Assembly (NCBI RefSeq): GCF_963576675.1
Contig: NC_088916.1
Coordinates: forward strand, 13,926,501-13,990,500
Reading direction: 5' to 3'
Source of the DNA: Euphorbia lathyris
Taxonomy: Eukaryota; Streptophyta; Magnoliopsida; Malpighiales; Euphorbiaceae
Length of the DNA stretch: 64,000 nt
Shown: positions 20,701-29,750 of the stretch, piece by piece
Layout of the letters: every line of letters starts with the position of its first letter
How positions within the stretch are numbered: position 1 is the stretch's first letter
Notes under the pieces: model-generated
Databases searched by the model: none
What the model saw: the letters and a program-made list of their open reading frames with translations, nothing else
What the model was told of the DNA's origin: nothing
Position numbers and translations under genes: made by a program

Positions 20701-23533
20701 TTGCCCTAAGGATAATTATCCTTTGCCATGCATAGACATGCTTGTAGATGGAACGGCTGGTCACGCAATGTATTCATTTACTGACGTAAAGTCAAGTTAT
20801 CATCAAATCCCGATGGAGCCCTTAGATAGGATCAAGACCTCGTTCGTAACTCATCAAGTGACTTATTGTTTTAAAGTCATGCCCTTCGGGCTCAAAAACG
20901 CAGGAGCTACCTATCAGAGGATGATGAACAAGATATTTGCAGACAGTAAGACTGATAATTATTCTGTCTATGTAGATGACATGATCATTAAAAGTACAAC
21001 TGTGGAGAAGCATGCAGAGGATATAAGGGGGGTACTGGACGTACTTCGCCACCACAACATCAAGTTGAATCCAGAGAAATGCACTTTCGGGGCAACATAT
21101 GGCAAATTTCTAGGGTTCATGATTAGCGAAAGAGGAATTAGCCCAAATCCTGACAAAGTCAAAGCAGTCCTAGAAATGCAACCTCCTAGGAATATCAGAG
21201 AAGTACAACGCCTCAATGGGCGTATCATAGCCTTGGGCAGGTTTATCTCTTGCTCAGCTCGTAGATGTCAGCCTTTTTTCGAAGTTATCAAGGGACAAAA
21301 GGCGTTTGAGTGGAATGAAGATTGCCAAAATGCATTCGAAGGAATCAAGCGGTTCCTTACAGAGCCACCCATGATGAGTCGACCTTTGAAGGGGGAGGAT
21401 CTATACATGTACGTGTCAGTTACGGATAAAGCTGTATGCACAGTCATGGTGCGAGAAGAAGATGCCCAACAATTCCCCATTTATTACGTGAGTAAGGTTT
21501 TGAAAGATGCTGAAACCAGATATTCAAAGTTGGACAAAATGGCATTGGCTGTCGTAACCACGGCAATTCGCCTTAGGCCATACTTTCAGGCGCACACCGT
21601 GATAGTTCGAACCCATATACCGATGAGAAAGGTATTACAGAAGCCGGACACTTCGGGAAGGTTGATGGAATGGGCGATTCGCCTGGGCGAATTCGATGTA
21701 AGGTATGAAAGCAGGTCATCTTTGAAAAGTCAGGTCCTGGCGGACTTCGTGAATGAATTCACTGACGAGGGGATATCTCATCCCAAGCCTCCATTAGAAG
21801 AGTGGTCGATGTATACCGATGGAGCTTCCTCTACAGATGGAGCTGGTGTAGGAGTTGTGATCAAAGGTCCCCACTATATAAGATTGCGATACGCAGCAAA
21901 GTTAAATTTCCATGCTAATAATAACGCTGCTGAGTACGAGGCTCTAATATTGGGCTTACGTCTACTTCAAGAAATCACCCCGGAACAGATCGTGATATAC
22001 AACGATTCTAAACTAATGGTCAACCAGGTGATCAAGAATTACGAGGTGAAGGACGAGGTTCTAGCCAAGTATGTAGCAGAAGTCAAAAAGATTCTAGATA
22101 ACCTTGAAGCTAAAGAAACTAAGTGGGAATTGGTTCACATACCAAGGGAATCCAATACAGAGGCTGATCAATTGGCCAAAATGGCTTCTTGTGAAGTAAA
22201 CTGGGCGGATCCAGATTGTCCCTTCGAGGTAAAAATGGCTCCAGCATTCGCTACTAAAGAAGTGTCCGTACTCACAACGGTGGAAGATGATTGGAGGACA
22301 GTCATCCGCCAATATCTACTAAATGGAACATTACCTGAAGACAAGGAAGAGGCGAAGAGGATTGTCAGGAGATCAGCTTACTTCTCCTTGATCAATGATG
22401 GTCTTTACAGAAAATCCTTTAGTCATCCTTGGCTAAAATGCATTCTACCAGAAGAAGGGCAGCGGATCCTCAAGGAGCTGCATGAAGGATCTTGTGGGTC
22501 GCATGAAGCATCCGCCACGATCTTGAGGAAATCCAGGATAGCAGGTTTCTACTGGCCCACAGCTGAGTTAGATGCCCAAAGTTTGGTGGAATCTTGTCAC
22601 AGTTGTCAGATTCATGCGAATGAGTCACACACTATCAAGCACATTCAGAGACCAATTATTGAAGGCCGTCCGTTCGCCCTTTGGGGAATAGACATCGTTG
22701 GCCCGTTTCCTCCAACTCGTCGGCAAAAGAGGTATGTAATAGTAGCAGTGGACCATTTCACCAAATGGGTAGAAGCCGAGGCCGTTTCCTCCATTACAGC
22801 AGAACAGATAGTGGAGTTTGTCAAGGATAACATCGTAGGAAGATATGGCATTCCACATACCATCATCACTGACAACGGGACACAGTTTAACTGTGGCAAA
22901 TTCAAAGCTTTTTGTGAGGGATTGGGCATCCTGAACAGATTCGCCTCCGTTTATTATCCCCAGTCCAATGGAATGACCGAAGTGACCAATCGAACGATTG
23001 TAAAAGGGATAAAAAAGAGGTTGGGTGAACACGACAAAAAATGGGCGGACCAGCTTACAAGTGTTTTGTGGGCCTATCGCACCACCCCAAGAACTGCTAC
23101 GGGAGAAACGCCATTCGCCCTTTCTCATGGAGTGGAAGCCGTAATCCCCGTTGAAATACAAGTCCCCAGTGATCGAGTGGCCTTTTACTATGAAAAAGAC
23201 AACGATAAGCGATTAAGGGAGCGTCTGGATCAGGTTGAGGATCGCAGGAATCAATCCTATGTACGCATGGCAGCATATAAACAGCGGATCGCATCTTATC
23301 ATGATAAAAATGTCAAGCTTATGGATCTAAAGATAGGAGATCTTGTGCTTCGCAAGGCTGATAAAGTCCAATCTCGAGAAGGCAAGGGCAAGTTGGGGAT
23401 CAATTGGATAGGTCCATACCAGATAGTGGAGAAGGTGGGACCAGCCACATTCAAAATACAAGATACGGAGGGCAACACCTTGCCACGCACCTGGAACCTC
23501 CAAAATCTCCGCAAATACTTTGTTAGAAAATAA
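17789..23533 (+). CDS. Tat-lineage gypsy Gag-Pol polyprotein (1914 aa)
   Basis: One uninterrupted frame encodes all functions. Residues about 1-320 are low-complexity (Gly/Ser/Arg-rich); a retrotransposon Gag domain follows (about 325-490), then a zinc-knuckle-like C-x3-H-x4-H-x4-C near 586. The protease has D-T-G-S-S near 700. The reverse transcriptase spans about 900-1100 with S-F-T-D-V-K near 985 and Y-V-D-D near 1061. A gypsy-type RNase H (about 1190-1320) is followed by a second RNase H starting M-Y-T-D-G near 1340, with E-Y-E-A-L and N-D-S-K motifs. The integrase follows: a zinc-binding H-H-C-C region near 1566-1610, then the D, D, E triad (W-G-I-D near 1633, T-D-N-G near 1694, E-V-T-N-R near 1730). 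The protein would be cleaved into capsid, protease, RT/RNase H and integrase. All visible catalytic residues are present and there is no stop, so it may be active. The start is the first ATG after the PBS. Confidence 0.93.
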   Translation: MTDEGPNPSSGIESPIITPSSAGRISTTAPTINIDGNMPTASFIDMCVQDIEARYGLEIGNRLRASMTIPPRWSTISTTSVSSLPPLNFGLGPGAHGSSFLQAHNIDSIITTTAPGDRRQVNRELFPGEGSRRNDTVPPGGSGVPRFSLDGPNVPRRPRTNSSLGGFKEPMRKKHKKNKNKRAGSPRRGRSPPSTGRRRSKRPEITSHIGGPPPHPSSGTVGHTSSGGQQGGNGPTPPGRGGSGGDGGGRGGNGCGNAGRHSPSDPSSESSSSSSSSPSKSPRRGRPRADPKNFDDRVRALVLQMNEENARHNPFANRDSPFAAWIEAEETDRAFKIPNLAIYTGKDNPEAHIRKYRILARLNRATEPVLCKMFVTTLGGPAYLWFQSLPPGSINSFDQLSREFCAKFAGCIPTVVKSGKLFELKQKANEPLRDYVDTFNQLCIQIVDVDISVAVECFVRNTTCKSLQEDLIRKKPTSMAELMERCKDFIEVDDIRRGSPSSPKKDKGESRPQDWDRDKRQDSSSRSKRRDSRNKSTFVTSFTPLNASKSEVLMWIENSQHKWSISYPVPKGGEYTNKGKNPKNYCKYHRKNGHDTDACWELAREIERLIERGKLDRFIQTEGKEDDRSKEDPKKKGKGTINVIAGGPGYQPALKKAKTTTLDKTSLNRPFSDAGPEILPHADALVVTMTVEGWEMKRVMIDTGSSCNVITRGAFARLRIDPVQVEPTVVDILGVTGHTIQTKGQVTLDCELADNDQVWRGDLEFSILDGQLAYKIILGRPFISEVAALISIRHLTLYIPTVKGGVMVKGCQKVAQETYTASLTIRPQSKEEDEEERVTMALGETEMYFVAEEKQVRIAKGLQGKIRDAITKVLCEAEDVFAWKDEVVPGISPYVITHKLNIDKDAVPVAQKRRNHGPERQKAIEEEIAKLQKADAIEEVLYTQWLANVVLVKKAGGSYRMCIDFTDLNKACPKDNYPLPCIDMLVDGTAGHAMYSFTDVKSSYHQIPMEPLDRIKTSFVTHQVTYCFKVMPFGLKNAGATYQRMMNKIFADSKTDNYSVYVDDMIIKSTTVEKHAEDIRGVLDVLRHHNIKLNPEKCTFGATYGKFLGFMISERGISPNPDKVKAVLEMQPPRNIREVQRLNGRIIALGRFISCSARRCQPFFEVIKGQKAFEWNEDCQNAFEGIKRFLTEPPMMSRPLKGEDLYMYVSVTDKAVCTVMVREEDAQQFPIYYVSKVLKDAETRYSKLDKMALAVVTTAIRLRPYFQAHTVIVRTHIPMRKVLQKPDTSGRLMEWAIRLGEFDVRYESRSSLKSQVLADFVNEFTDEGISHPKPPLEEWSMYTDGASSTDGAGVGVVIKGPHYIRLRYAAKLNFHANNNAAEYEALILGLRLLQEITPEQIVIYNDSKLMVNQVIKNYEVKDEVLAKYVAEVKKILDNLEAKETKWELVHIPRESNTEADQLAKMASCEVNWADPDCPFEVKMAPAFATKEVSVLTTVEDDWRTVIRQYLLNGTLPEDKEEAKRIVRRSAYFSLINDGLYRKSFSHPWLKCILPEEGQRILKELHEGSCGSHEASATILRKSRIAGFYWPTAELDAQSLVESCHSCQIHANESHTIKHIQRPIIEGRPFALWGIDIVGPFPPTRRQKRYVIVAVDHFTKWVEAEAVSSITAEQIVEFVKDNIVGRYGIPHTIITDNGTQFNCGKFKAFCEGLGILNRFASVYYPQSNGMTEVTNRTIVKGIKKRLGEHDKKWADQLTSVLWAYRTTPRTATGETPFALSHGVEAVIPVEIQVPSDRVAFYYEKDNDKRLRERLDQVEDRRNQSYVRMAAYKQRIASYHDKNVKLMDLKIGDLVLRKADKVQSREGKGKLGINWIGPYQIVEKVGPATFKIQDTEGNTLPRTWNLQNLRKYFVRK

Positions 23534-24183
23534 AGTGTGGTCTTGAGTACTCTTTTTCCTTTAACAAGCTTTTTCCCATGGGGTTTTTCTTGTTAAAGGT
23601 TTTGACGAGGCTCATCTATAAAAGACCTGTCCGCTGTAATAAGGTGTTCATCCCATTAATAAATATCATTGGTTTTATTATTCATGTTCTTTTTATAATT
23701 TACTGCTGCAATATCAATATTCCAGTCTTAAAAAGAAAGGGGAGGCACCCAACGTTCTCCACATTCGCAATATATCGCTATCTTAAAGCACATAAGAGGA
23801 TCAATCTTATGGGCGGATCCGTCTCTGGGCGGATCCCAATCTTCGATAAGAGTTAAAACGATCCTTGGACGCAAGGTCTTTACACTCTCTTATCCTTTTC
23901 AAAAAGGAATTCACAAGTCCTACGGGCGGCTCACTTCACCTCAAAGATAGGTAGCAAGTTGAACCCCTGGGCAGCTTTACTTCCTCTAAAGAAGGAATAG
24001 AACAGCTCCAAACCTTCACAAAGGTTCATATAATGAAGTATGGCTGGCCACCTACTTCAAACAAAAATCCTAAACATACTCACATTAAAAAACACTATCC
24101 TGCGCAAGGATAGAAGTAGCATAATGTTTATACATAGCAATGTTTGGAATTATGCTTGAAAAGTTTTTACAAAAACTTGTTAA
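23534..24183. other. Spacer between pol and the antisense gene
   Basis: Non-coding DNA between the ends of two convergent genes. It contains two GGGCGGATCC strings near 23812 and 23829 and no tandem array. The 92-aa ORF at 23578-23856 has no recognisable motif and is not called. Confidence 0.6.
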
Positions 24184-26378
24184 CTAAATGATAATAGGGG
24201 CATCTTCTTTTGTGCTTCCTTCGCCCCCAACGCTCACTTGAGGGTCTTTCTTCTCCACAGTCAGGGATCCTCCTTCAAGAGATACTTCCTTATCCCCTTT
24301 TTGTTCAGAATCAGCTTTGGACGGCATCTCCTGGAGGTCATCCAGTGCAACTGTGGTAGAAGGTTTGACGTCCGGCAGGGTTCCCTTCATCCATTTTCGC
24401 ACATAGTTGCGAAGGTACTCCTTGGCATTGGGCATCTTCTTGAACCTTGCCACATCTTCCGGTTCGGGGACAGCGAACTCAGGATCTGTGAAATCAACTT
24501 CAGGATGGGATAAAGAGAAGTACGCCATAAGCATCTCTCCATAAAAGAAGGCTTGTTCGCCCGCTGTGTATTCCGCTTCCCCAAGAGCATCTTCATGGCT
24601 TTTAGCATCAGAAGCTATTTTTGCCTTCAGGTTTTGTATCTCCTCGTCTCGGAGGACTAAAGCAGCGGTAGCGGAGGCTAGGTTCGCGTTGGCAGTGGCA
24701 ATAGTGGAATTGGCATTTGCTATCTCTTTCTCTAGCTTTTCAATAGTTGCCCTATTCGCCACATTCTGAAGAACTCCATTCTCCAGATTGCGCAAACGAG
24801 CATACAGCTGAGAAAAAACAAAAGGATTTAGCCTAAGAACGAAACAAATCATCACATTCTTTTAAAAACTCACCGAAAGAAGCTCAGACTTTCCCTTATG
24901 GACGTGGATCGATTCAGGAATTTGGTCATAATCCTTTTGTACTTCTCCCACCTGTCCTAAAGCTTCGTCCAGGTCATTTAAGAGAGATTCATTCTCAAAA
25001 GTTCCTTGAACCCCAAACTTGGCGGACCAATATCCGCCGATATCAGGCTTCGCCATCTGCTTAAACAGGAAAAACCATACGCCGCTTTAAAATCAGATGA
25101 GCAGGAAACAAAATCAAGAGACTAATTACCTGAGCCACTTTCTCAGTAGGTTTGGCGGATTTAATCGCGTTCGCCATTATCTTGGGCCATTATTGGGCCG
25201 CCTCTTCTTCAGCGGCGGATCGATAGCCATCTCCATAGGGCGTTTGCCCGTATCAGGTTGAGGGTTAGCCGCCTGATTTTTCTTGCGGGCTTCCTCTTCT
25301 TGAAACATCCTGCGCGTCTCTGCAAGAGCACGATTTGCCTTAGACACACCCCTGTCAAAGAAGATATCAGAATAATTAAATTATACAAAGTACCTTGATC
25401 AAACTGAGTAATATTTGAATAAATGAATTGATCCTCCACTCGGCGGATCAGAGGAATGTCACTCATCATGAAGGCTAAGGCATCCGCATACGTCCATGCA
25501 TCCGCCTTAATTTGCTTCATGAGATCCGCCACCTTTTCATCACTGTGTGTTAAGATTCGCATATCGCCCGCCATGTGTAGCGGACGAGAATTCCAGACAG
25601 AAGGAAAACCTAACGGGTCATCCTCCTTTATCTTCACGTAGAAAAAACTCTCGTCCCAACTATGAACGTTGGACATTTTGTCGTAAAAGGGCGAATAAAC
25701 ACCAAATTTAGCAAATGTAAGATAAGACTCCGACTTCCTCCTGGAGGGTTTGTGAAAAGCTCTAAAGATTCGGCCATTATACACTACACCTAAATTTGAC
25801 GCAAGATAACAATCTAACGCCATGTCAAGCCAGCCGTTGGGGTGTAGCTGGTTGACGTCGATGTCAAAATACGAGAGGATATCCGCCAACATCTGAGGAA
25901 GAGGGAGGCGAAACCCTCTCTCAATATGACTACAAAATACAGTAAAGAAGCCCACCGGTGGATTGGAGGGGCGTTGATGAGAAGCTGGGAGTTGGGTTTC
26001 GTAATTTTTGATCCACGAAAAGCGATCCGATAGACTCGCCAAATCCGTGGCACTCATACGAGACGAAGTAGACTCCGCTCGAGGATTCTTTTTTCTAACA
26101 GGAACAGAAGAAGAGGCCATTAAACCCAAAAACCGGTTACGGGCACCGGCCGGGGTAAAACCGGAAAAGAAAGATGGGTTTCCGGTGGAACGAGTCTGGT
26201 AAGGGTTACGCACCGAGTTATTGAACTCAGTTGAACCAGAATTAATCTCGCCGACAGAAGATTGGGAGTTTTCCGACGAGGATGTGGTCCAACTAAAATC
26301 TAGTTCAATCTTGGGAGAAGGCGTCGAATTAAAGAGCTCGGAAGTTGACCCAGAGGATGAAGATGAACTTCTAAACAT
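24184..26378 (-). CDS. Antisense spliced gene of the Tat element (putative gypsy-type transposon domain)
   Basis: The minus strand between pol and the 3' LTR encodes a protein with exons 26378-25394, 25351-25130, 25056-24874 and 24807-24184, each bounded by GT-AG. Exon 1 starts with a Ser-rich region and contains the 'putative gypsy type transposon' domain (Transposase_28-like), around F-R-L-P-L-P-Q-M-L-A and the following N-Q-L-H-P-N-G-W. Exon 2 ends near a basic K-K-R-R-P segment. Exons 3 and 4 contain a likely coiled coil and acidic, Glu-rich stretches. Similar antisense genes are known in Grande- and RIRE2-type Tat elements; their role is unknown. Exons 1 plus 2 total 1207 nt, not a multiple of three, and the likely frames inside exon 2 disagree, so this copy probably carries a small indel there, or my exon 2 borders are off. 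Confidence 0.6.
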
Positions 26379-26548
26379 TCAGAGTAAAAGAAAAAGCACT
26401 TACATGGAAATGTAGAAGCTTGAGTAGGATCTTTGAAGTTTCTGAGGAAAAGCTTCGAAAACGGGAGGAGATGGAAAATGAGAAAGGAAGAGAAACTCCG
26501 GAAGATGAAAGATGGTTTTTGAAACGTTCCTAGGGCCGTGTGCTATTA

Positions 26549-26554
26549 CACGTG
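26549..26554 (-). promoter_or_regulatory. G-box (CACGTG) upstream of the antisense gene
   Basis: The palindrome ACACGTGT at 26548-26555 lies about 170 bp upstream of the antisense ATG, between it and the 3' LTR, where its promoter would be. G-boxes bind bZIP and bHLH factors. A six-base motif can arise by chance. Confidence 0.35.
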
Positions 26555-26649
26555 TCGATCATCAAAGGACGTTGAACAGAGTGCACATTAAATGCGGAAG
26601 CATAAGACGGCGCGCAGAAGTCCAAAAGCCCTAAAGGACTTTAAAGGCA

Positions 26650-26665
26650 TTTTTGGGGGGGCTTC
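26650..26665 (+). other. Polypurine tract of the Tat element
   Basis: TTTTTGGGGGGGCTTC ends immediately before the TGATAACA start of the 3' LTR. The related element at 34142-40804 has the near-equivalent TTTAGGGGGAGCTTC in the same place. Confidence 0.7.
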
Positions 26666-27144
26666 TGATAACATTAGGATATAATCATAAGGATCAAAAG
26701 GGGTAATTACCTTAAGATATGCCACGTAGCAAAGGAAGCCGTCTGGCGGATCATCCTAGATCAGCTCTAAGAGATCCGTCGGCGGATCTCTTAGGCGAAT
26801 CTCTCCATTTACCTAGATAACGGCTGGCTGCCGTCTCGGCCATAAATGATTATTAAATGAATCATTAAATAGTCTCAAACCGCCAAATTAAGAGTAACTT
26901 GTAACCGCCATTAAATGAGCATTAATGAAGGCTTTCTAGTTACCTAGGGGTTACGAATTCCTCAACTATATATAGCCTACCTTTCCATGCTATCAAGGTA
27001 CACTTACTTTTATATTCTCTAAGCTTCGTCAATATAGTTTATTCTCCCTATATTTTGCTGACTTTGGCATCGGAGTGTCCCCGGCCGATCCCAACGGTGC
27101 CTCACAGCGACGTGATCCGATCAGAAGTTTCTCTTGTGTTATCA
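26666..27144 (+). repeat. 3' LTR of the Tat element (479 bp)
   Basis: It is identical in length and termini to 17246-17724. The differences I can see by eye are eight substitutions, for example GGACC/GGATC, GATGGCCGCC/GCTGGCTGCC and CAGGGAC/CAGCGAC. Confidence 0.93.
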
Positions 27145-27936
27145 AAAATACAAATATTTTATTTCTTATTCTACACCAATTGCACATATCAGATAGTTTT
27201 AAAAAAAGATTTCATATTTTTTATGATTTAATAATAAAATTGAAAATTAATATTTATAAATTCAGTGAAATAATTGAATTTTTTTATCCAACTCGTACAA
27301 AAGATGATATTTTTTAAAAAAATTCACGTATAATCATATGTTTGTGATCTGTTACTAATGATGATAAAATGATGCATATGTGAAATGTAGATGACAATAA
27401 TCATGACCAAGAAGACAATTTGATGAATTATTTCTCAAATTGATCCAACTTGTCAGTGCTAGAGGTAAAATTGCTCTTGGCTGCCATCAATAGGGGTATA
27501 ATTGCAATATTTTAGGCGTTAAATGTGAAATTTCTCCTAGCTATAAACGTTATTGGTATTTTTGCACCTTATCCTATTATAAAATAAAAAATGTGTTACA
27601 CAAATTAATAAAAAAAATCTATATAAAAAATAAAAAATAAAAAAATTTATTGAACGCAACAAAACCTTGTCTATATTGTAGAAATATAAATAATGTTAAA
27701 GAAGAAATAAATTTTTAGAAATAAGAAGGATAATTTGGTCAAAAACAAATAATTACAAACAGTTATTTATGAAAAGCTCTAAATAGGAGCTTTTCGTGAA
27801 AAGCACCAAAACGCTGTAGTTTCTAGAGAAAATGCTAACGGTGCGATTATATAAACCTAACCAGACGCTATATTTTCTGCGGTTTTGAATGAAACTCTAA
27901 ACGCTCCTCTGAAAAGTTGAAACAAACACCCTCTTA

Positions 27937-28895
27937 ATAAATAAATAAATAATATTATATAATATATATAATTTAAAATTAGGGATAATGTGCAAATTTA
28001 CCCACGTTATTTTTTTTAGAAGTGCAAATTTACCCTTAACGTATAAAATAGTGCAATTTTACCCATAACATTGCCAAAAAGAAGTCTAATTCTACCTATG
28101 TCTAACAAAAAAATTAAATATATTGGTTACTACTATTTGATTGATTATTTAATTATTGCATCCGGCCTTTCAAACATTATACCCAAAATATTTATTTTGT
28201 AACCTAGTTACAAACAACCTTTTTTATTCTATGGCAAAGATGTTAATACTTATATATACCATTTTTTCCAAATAGATTTTTAATTTTATTTTAACTTTTC
28301 CATCAGCTTGATATTAATTTTAGTGGATTTTATTCAATATCATTTACGTTTTTTTTAGCTTTCAGAATATACAAAAGGATGTGAAATTGATGTGAAATTG
28401 CACATGTTACTTTTGAAATTCATTTAGAATTATTAAACATTTATTAAAATTTTCAGTATTTTTTAAATGAGTTGTAATATATTTGATGCATTTTCACACG
28501 ATTTCTTTCGCTAAATTTATGAGCACTTTAGAATTGTTTGAGATTGATATGATATATTTTTGAACTTATTCGTAAATTGCACTAATAGTACCTATTAGTT
28601 TCAAAATATTGATGATGATGATGCAACTGATTTTTTTTTTTTTTTAGTCAACCTCTCTAATTTTTTCCATTTTTTCTACCTTTATGTTTTTCCTTTTTGG
28701 ATTGTTTTTTTTATTGTTTTGCACTCTGTATTTAAAATCAAATGAAGCTGGAGAATGTAATGTAGAATTATGTAAGTTTAGAGGATAACATCCCCATGGA
28801 TGGTTTTTAGTAGCTAAAACCTATAGCTACACCACAGTAGATAAGAAGTTATTAAGTGCAAGGGACAGGGACCAGTGAAAAACCTGATCGAAATA
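27937..28895 (+). repeat. AT-rich duplicated unit, copy B, right part
   Basis: After the nested insertions copy B resumes with ATAAATAAATAATATTATAT and stays collinear with copy C (44129-44337 and 51858-52508): the GTGCAAATTTACCCTTAACG block, AACCTAGTTACAAACAACC, then CTTTTCCATCAGCTTGAT and AAATCAAATGAAGCTGGAGA. About 105 bp near 28785-28895 are absent from copy C. No gene is seen. Confidence 0.7.
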
Positions 28896-29096
28896 TGTAT
28901 TATATTAATTAAGAGATACATGAGTTGATATAGATATATACACTTGAAGTGTTATAAGTTTTGTGTAATTATAATACAGAGATAACCCTAAAGAAAAGAA
29001 TTACGGAGAAGGGTAAAGTCTAACTAAAGGATAATTGAGAGTGTAATTATCCTAGTATACTTCTAATGAAAATAATCCGAATTATATTTACTAACA
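28896..29096 (-). repeat. Solo copia LTR (201 bp)
   Basis: On the minus strand it starts TGTTAGTAAATATAATTCGG and ends ATAATACA. It matches the 198-bp LTR at 52509-52706 over its length with moderate divergence, and no coding sequence follows it. A convincing 5-bp duplication is not visible (AAATA on the left, TTTAA on the right). It lies at the junction of copies B and C. Confidence 0.7.
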
Positions 29097-29551
29097 TTTA
29101 AATATATTTTTTTTGTAACTAATACACTATAATATATTTAGATATAATCGATGTTTGGAAGGTCTGGTGTAACAGTTAAATAACAGTCAAATCAGCATTT
29201 TGAAATTTTCGCTAAAATTGATCTTGATTAGAAATATTAGGGATAAATTTATACAATTTCATACATTATAGACAAGTCTGCACTTGTCCGAAAACGTGAT
29301 AGTCAAATTTGGTACTCATCCCTATAATAGTACAAGAATTTCAAAAAAGCTTATGAGAATTAAATATAATATTTCAAATAAAAAAAATTATTGTTACTAT
29401 GAACAATAATAAGAAAATTGATAAGTTTGAAAGCATTACAGGCACAAAACTATAGTTCAAGATATGTTTTTTAAATCAATTTTGTAAGTAAAAATAATGC
29501 GTATATATTTTAGAGATAATAATAAGGATAAATATAAAACTGGTCCATTTA
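29097..29551 (+). repeat. AT-rich duplicated unit, copy C, first part
   Basis: It begins TTTAAATATATTTTTTTTGT and follows copy A from about 9840, including GATGTTTGGAAGGTCTGGTG, up to CTGGTCCATTTA, where Harbinger-like element 3 has inserted. Confidence 0.75.
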
Positions 29552-29750
29552 GGGTCTGCTTGGATAGAGGTTAAATGAGGTTAATTAAAGGAAGGTTATT
29601 TTTTTTAAACTAAAAGGATGGGACGCGAAGGAAATGCCGGACATCCCAACTAGGTTGGCACCCCCAGCACACTTCCAACAACCTGACTATTATTAATAAG
29701 AATAGAAAAAGTTACAAAGAATAAAGAGAGGGAAAAGAAAATAAAAGAAA

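Larger units (their letters stand above)
17246..27144 (+). mobile_element. Full-length Ty3/gypsy Tat-lineage retrotransposon (9.9 kb), young and apparently intact
   Basis: Two 479-bp LTRs flank a PBS, one long Gag-Pol ORF, an antisense spliced gene and a polypurine tract, and the 5-bp duplication AAAAT flanks the whole (17241-17245 and 27145-27149). The LTRs differ at about eight positions by eye (about 1.7%), so the insertion is recent on a plant time-scale. The lineage call rests on the RT motifs, a second RNase H before the integrase, and the antisense gene between pol and the 3' LTR. It sits inside a Mutator-like MITE. Confidence 0.93.
17089..27575. mobile_element. Mutator-like MITE nested in Harbinger-like element 2
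   Basis: The inverted ends read GGAATAAGGTG at 17089 and CACCTTATCCT at 27575, with similarity continuing inward (ATAACGTTTA, CTAGGA on both arms). A 9-bp duplication, ATTATAAAA, flanks it at 17080-17088 and 27576-27584, the length typical of Mutator transposition. Without the Tat element inside, it would be about 580 bp and non-coding. Confidence 0.75.
16878..27933. mobile_element. Harbinger/Tourist-like element 2, interrupted by nested insertions
   Basis: The left end GGGCCTGTTTGGTTC and the right end GAAACAAACACCCTC form an imperfect inverted pair, flanked by TTA at 16875-16877 and 27934-27936. Downstream the sequence resumes ATAAATAAATAATATT, exactly as in the empty copies A and C. Its own DNA (16878-17088 and 27576-27933) contains GCTGTTAGCTGTT-type repeats and no transposase. 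The left TTA is shared with element 1. Confidence 0.7.

Noticed and set aside
22625..23161. 178-aa minus ORF within the integrase region
   Set aside because: Antisense shadow of a well-supported integrase; no motif of its own.
27075..27317. 80-aa ORF spanning the end of the Tat 3' LTR
   Set aside because: Crosses the LTR boundary and target duplication into MITE DNA; chance frame.
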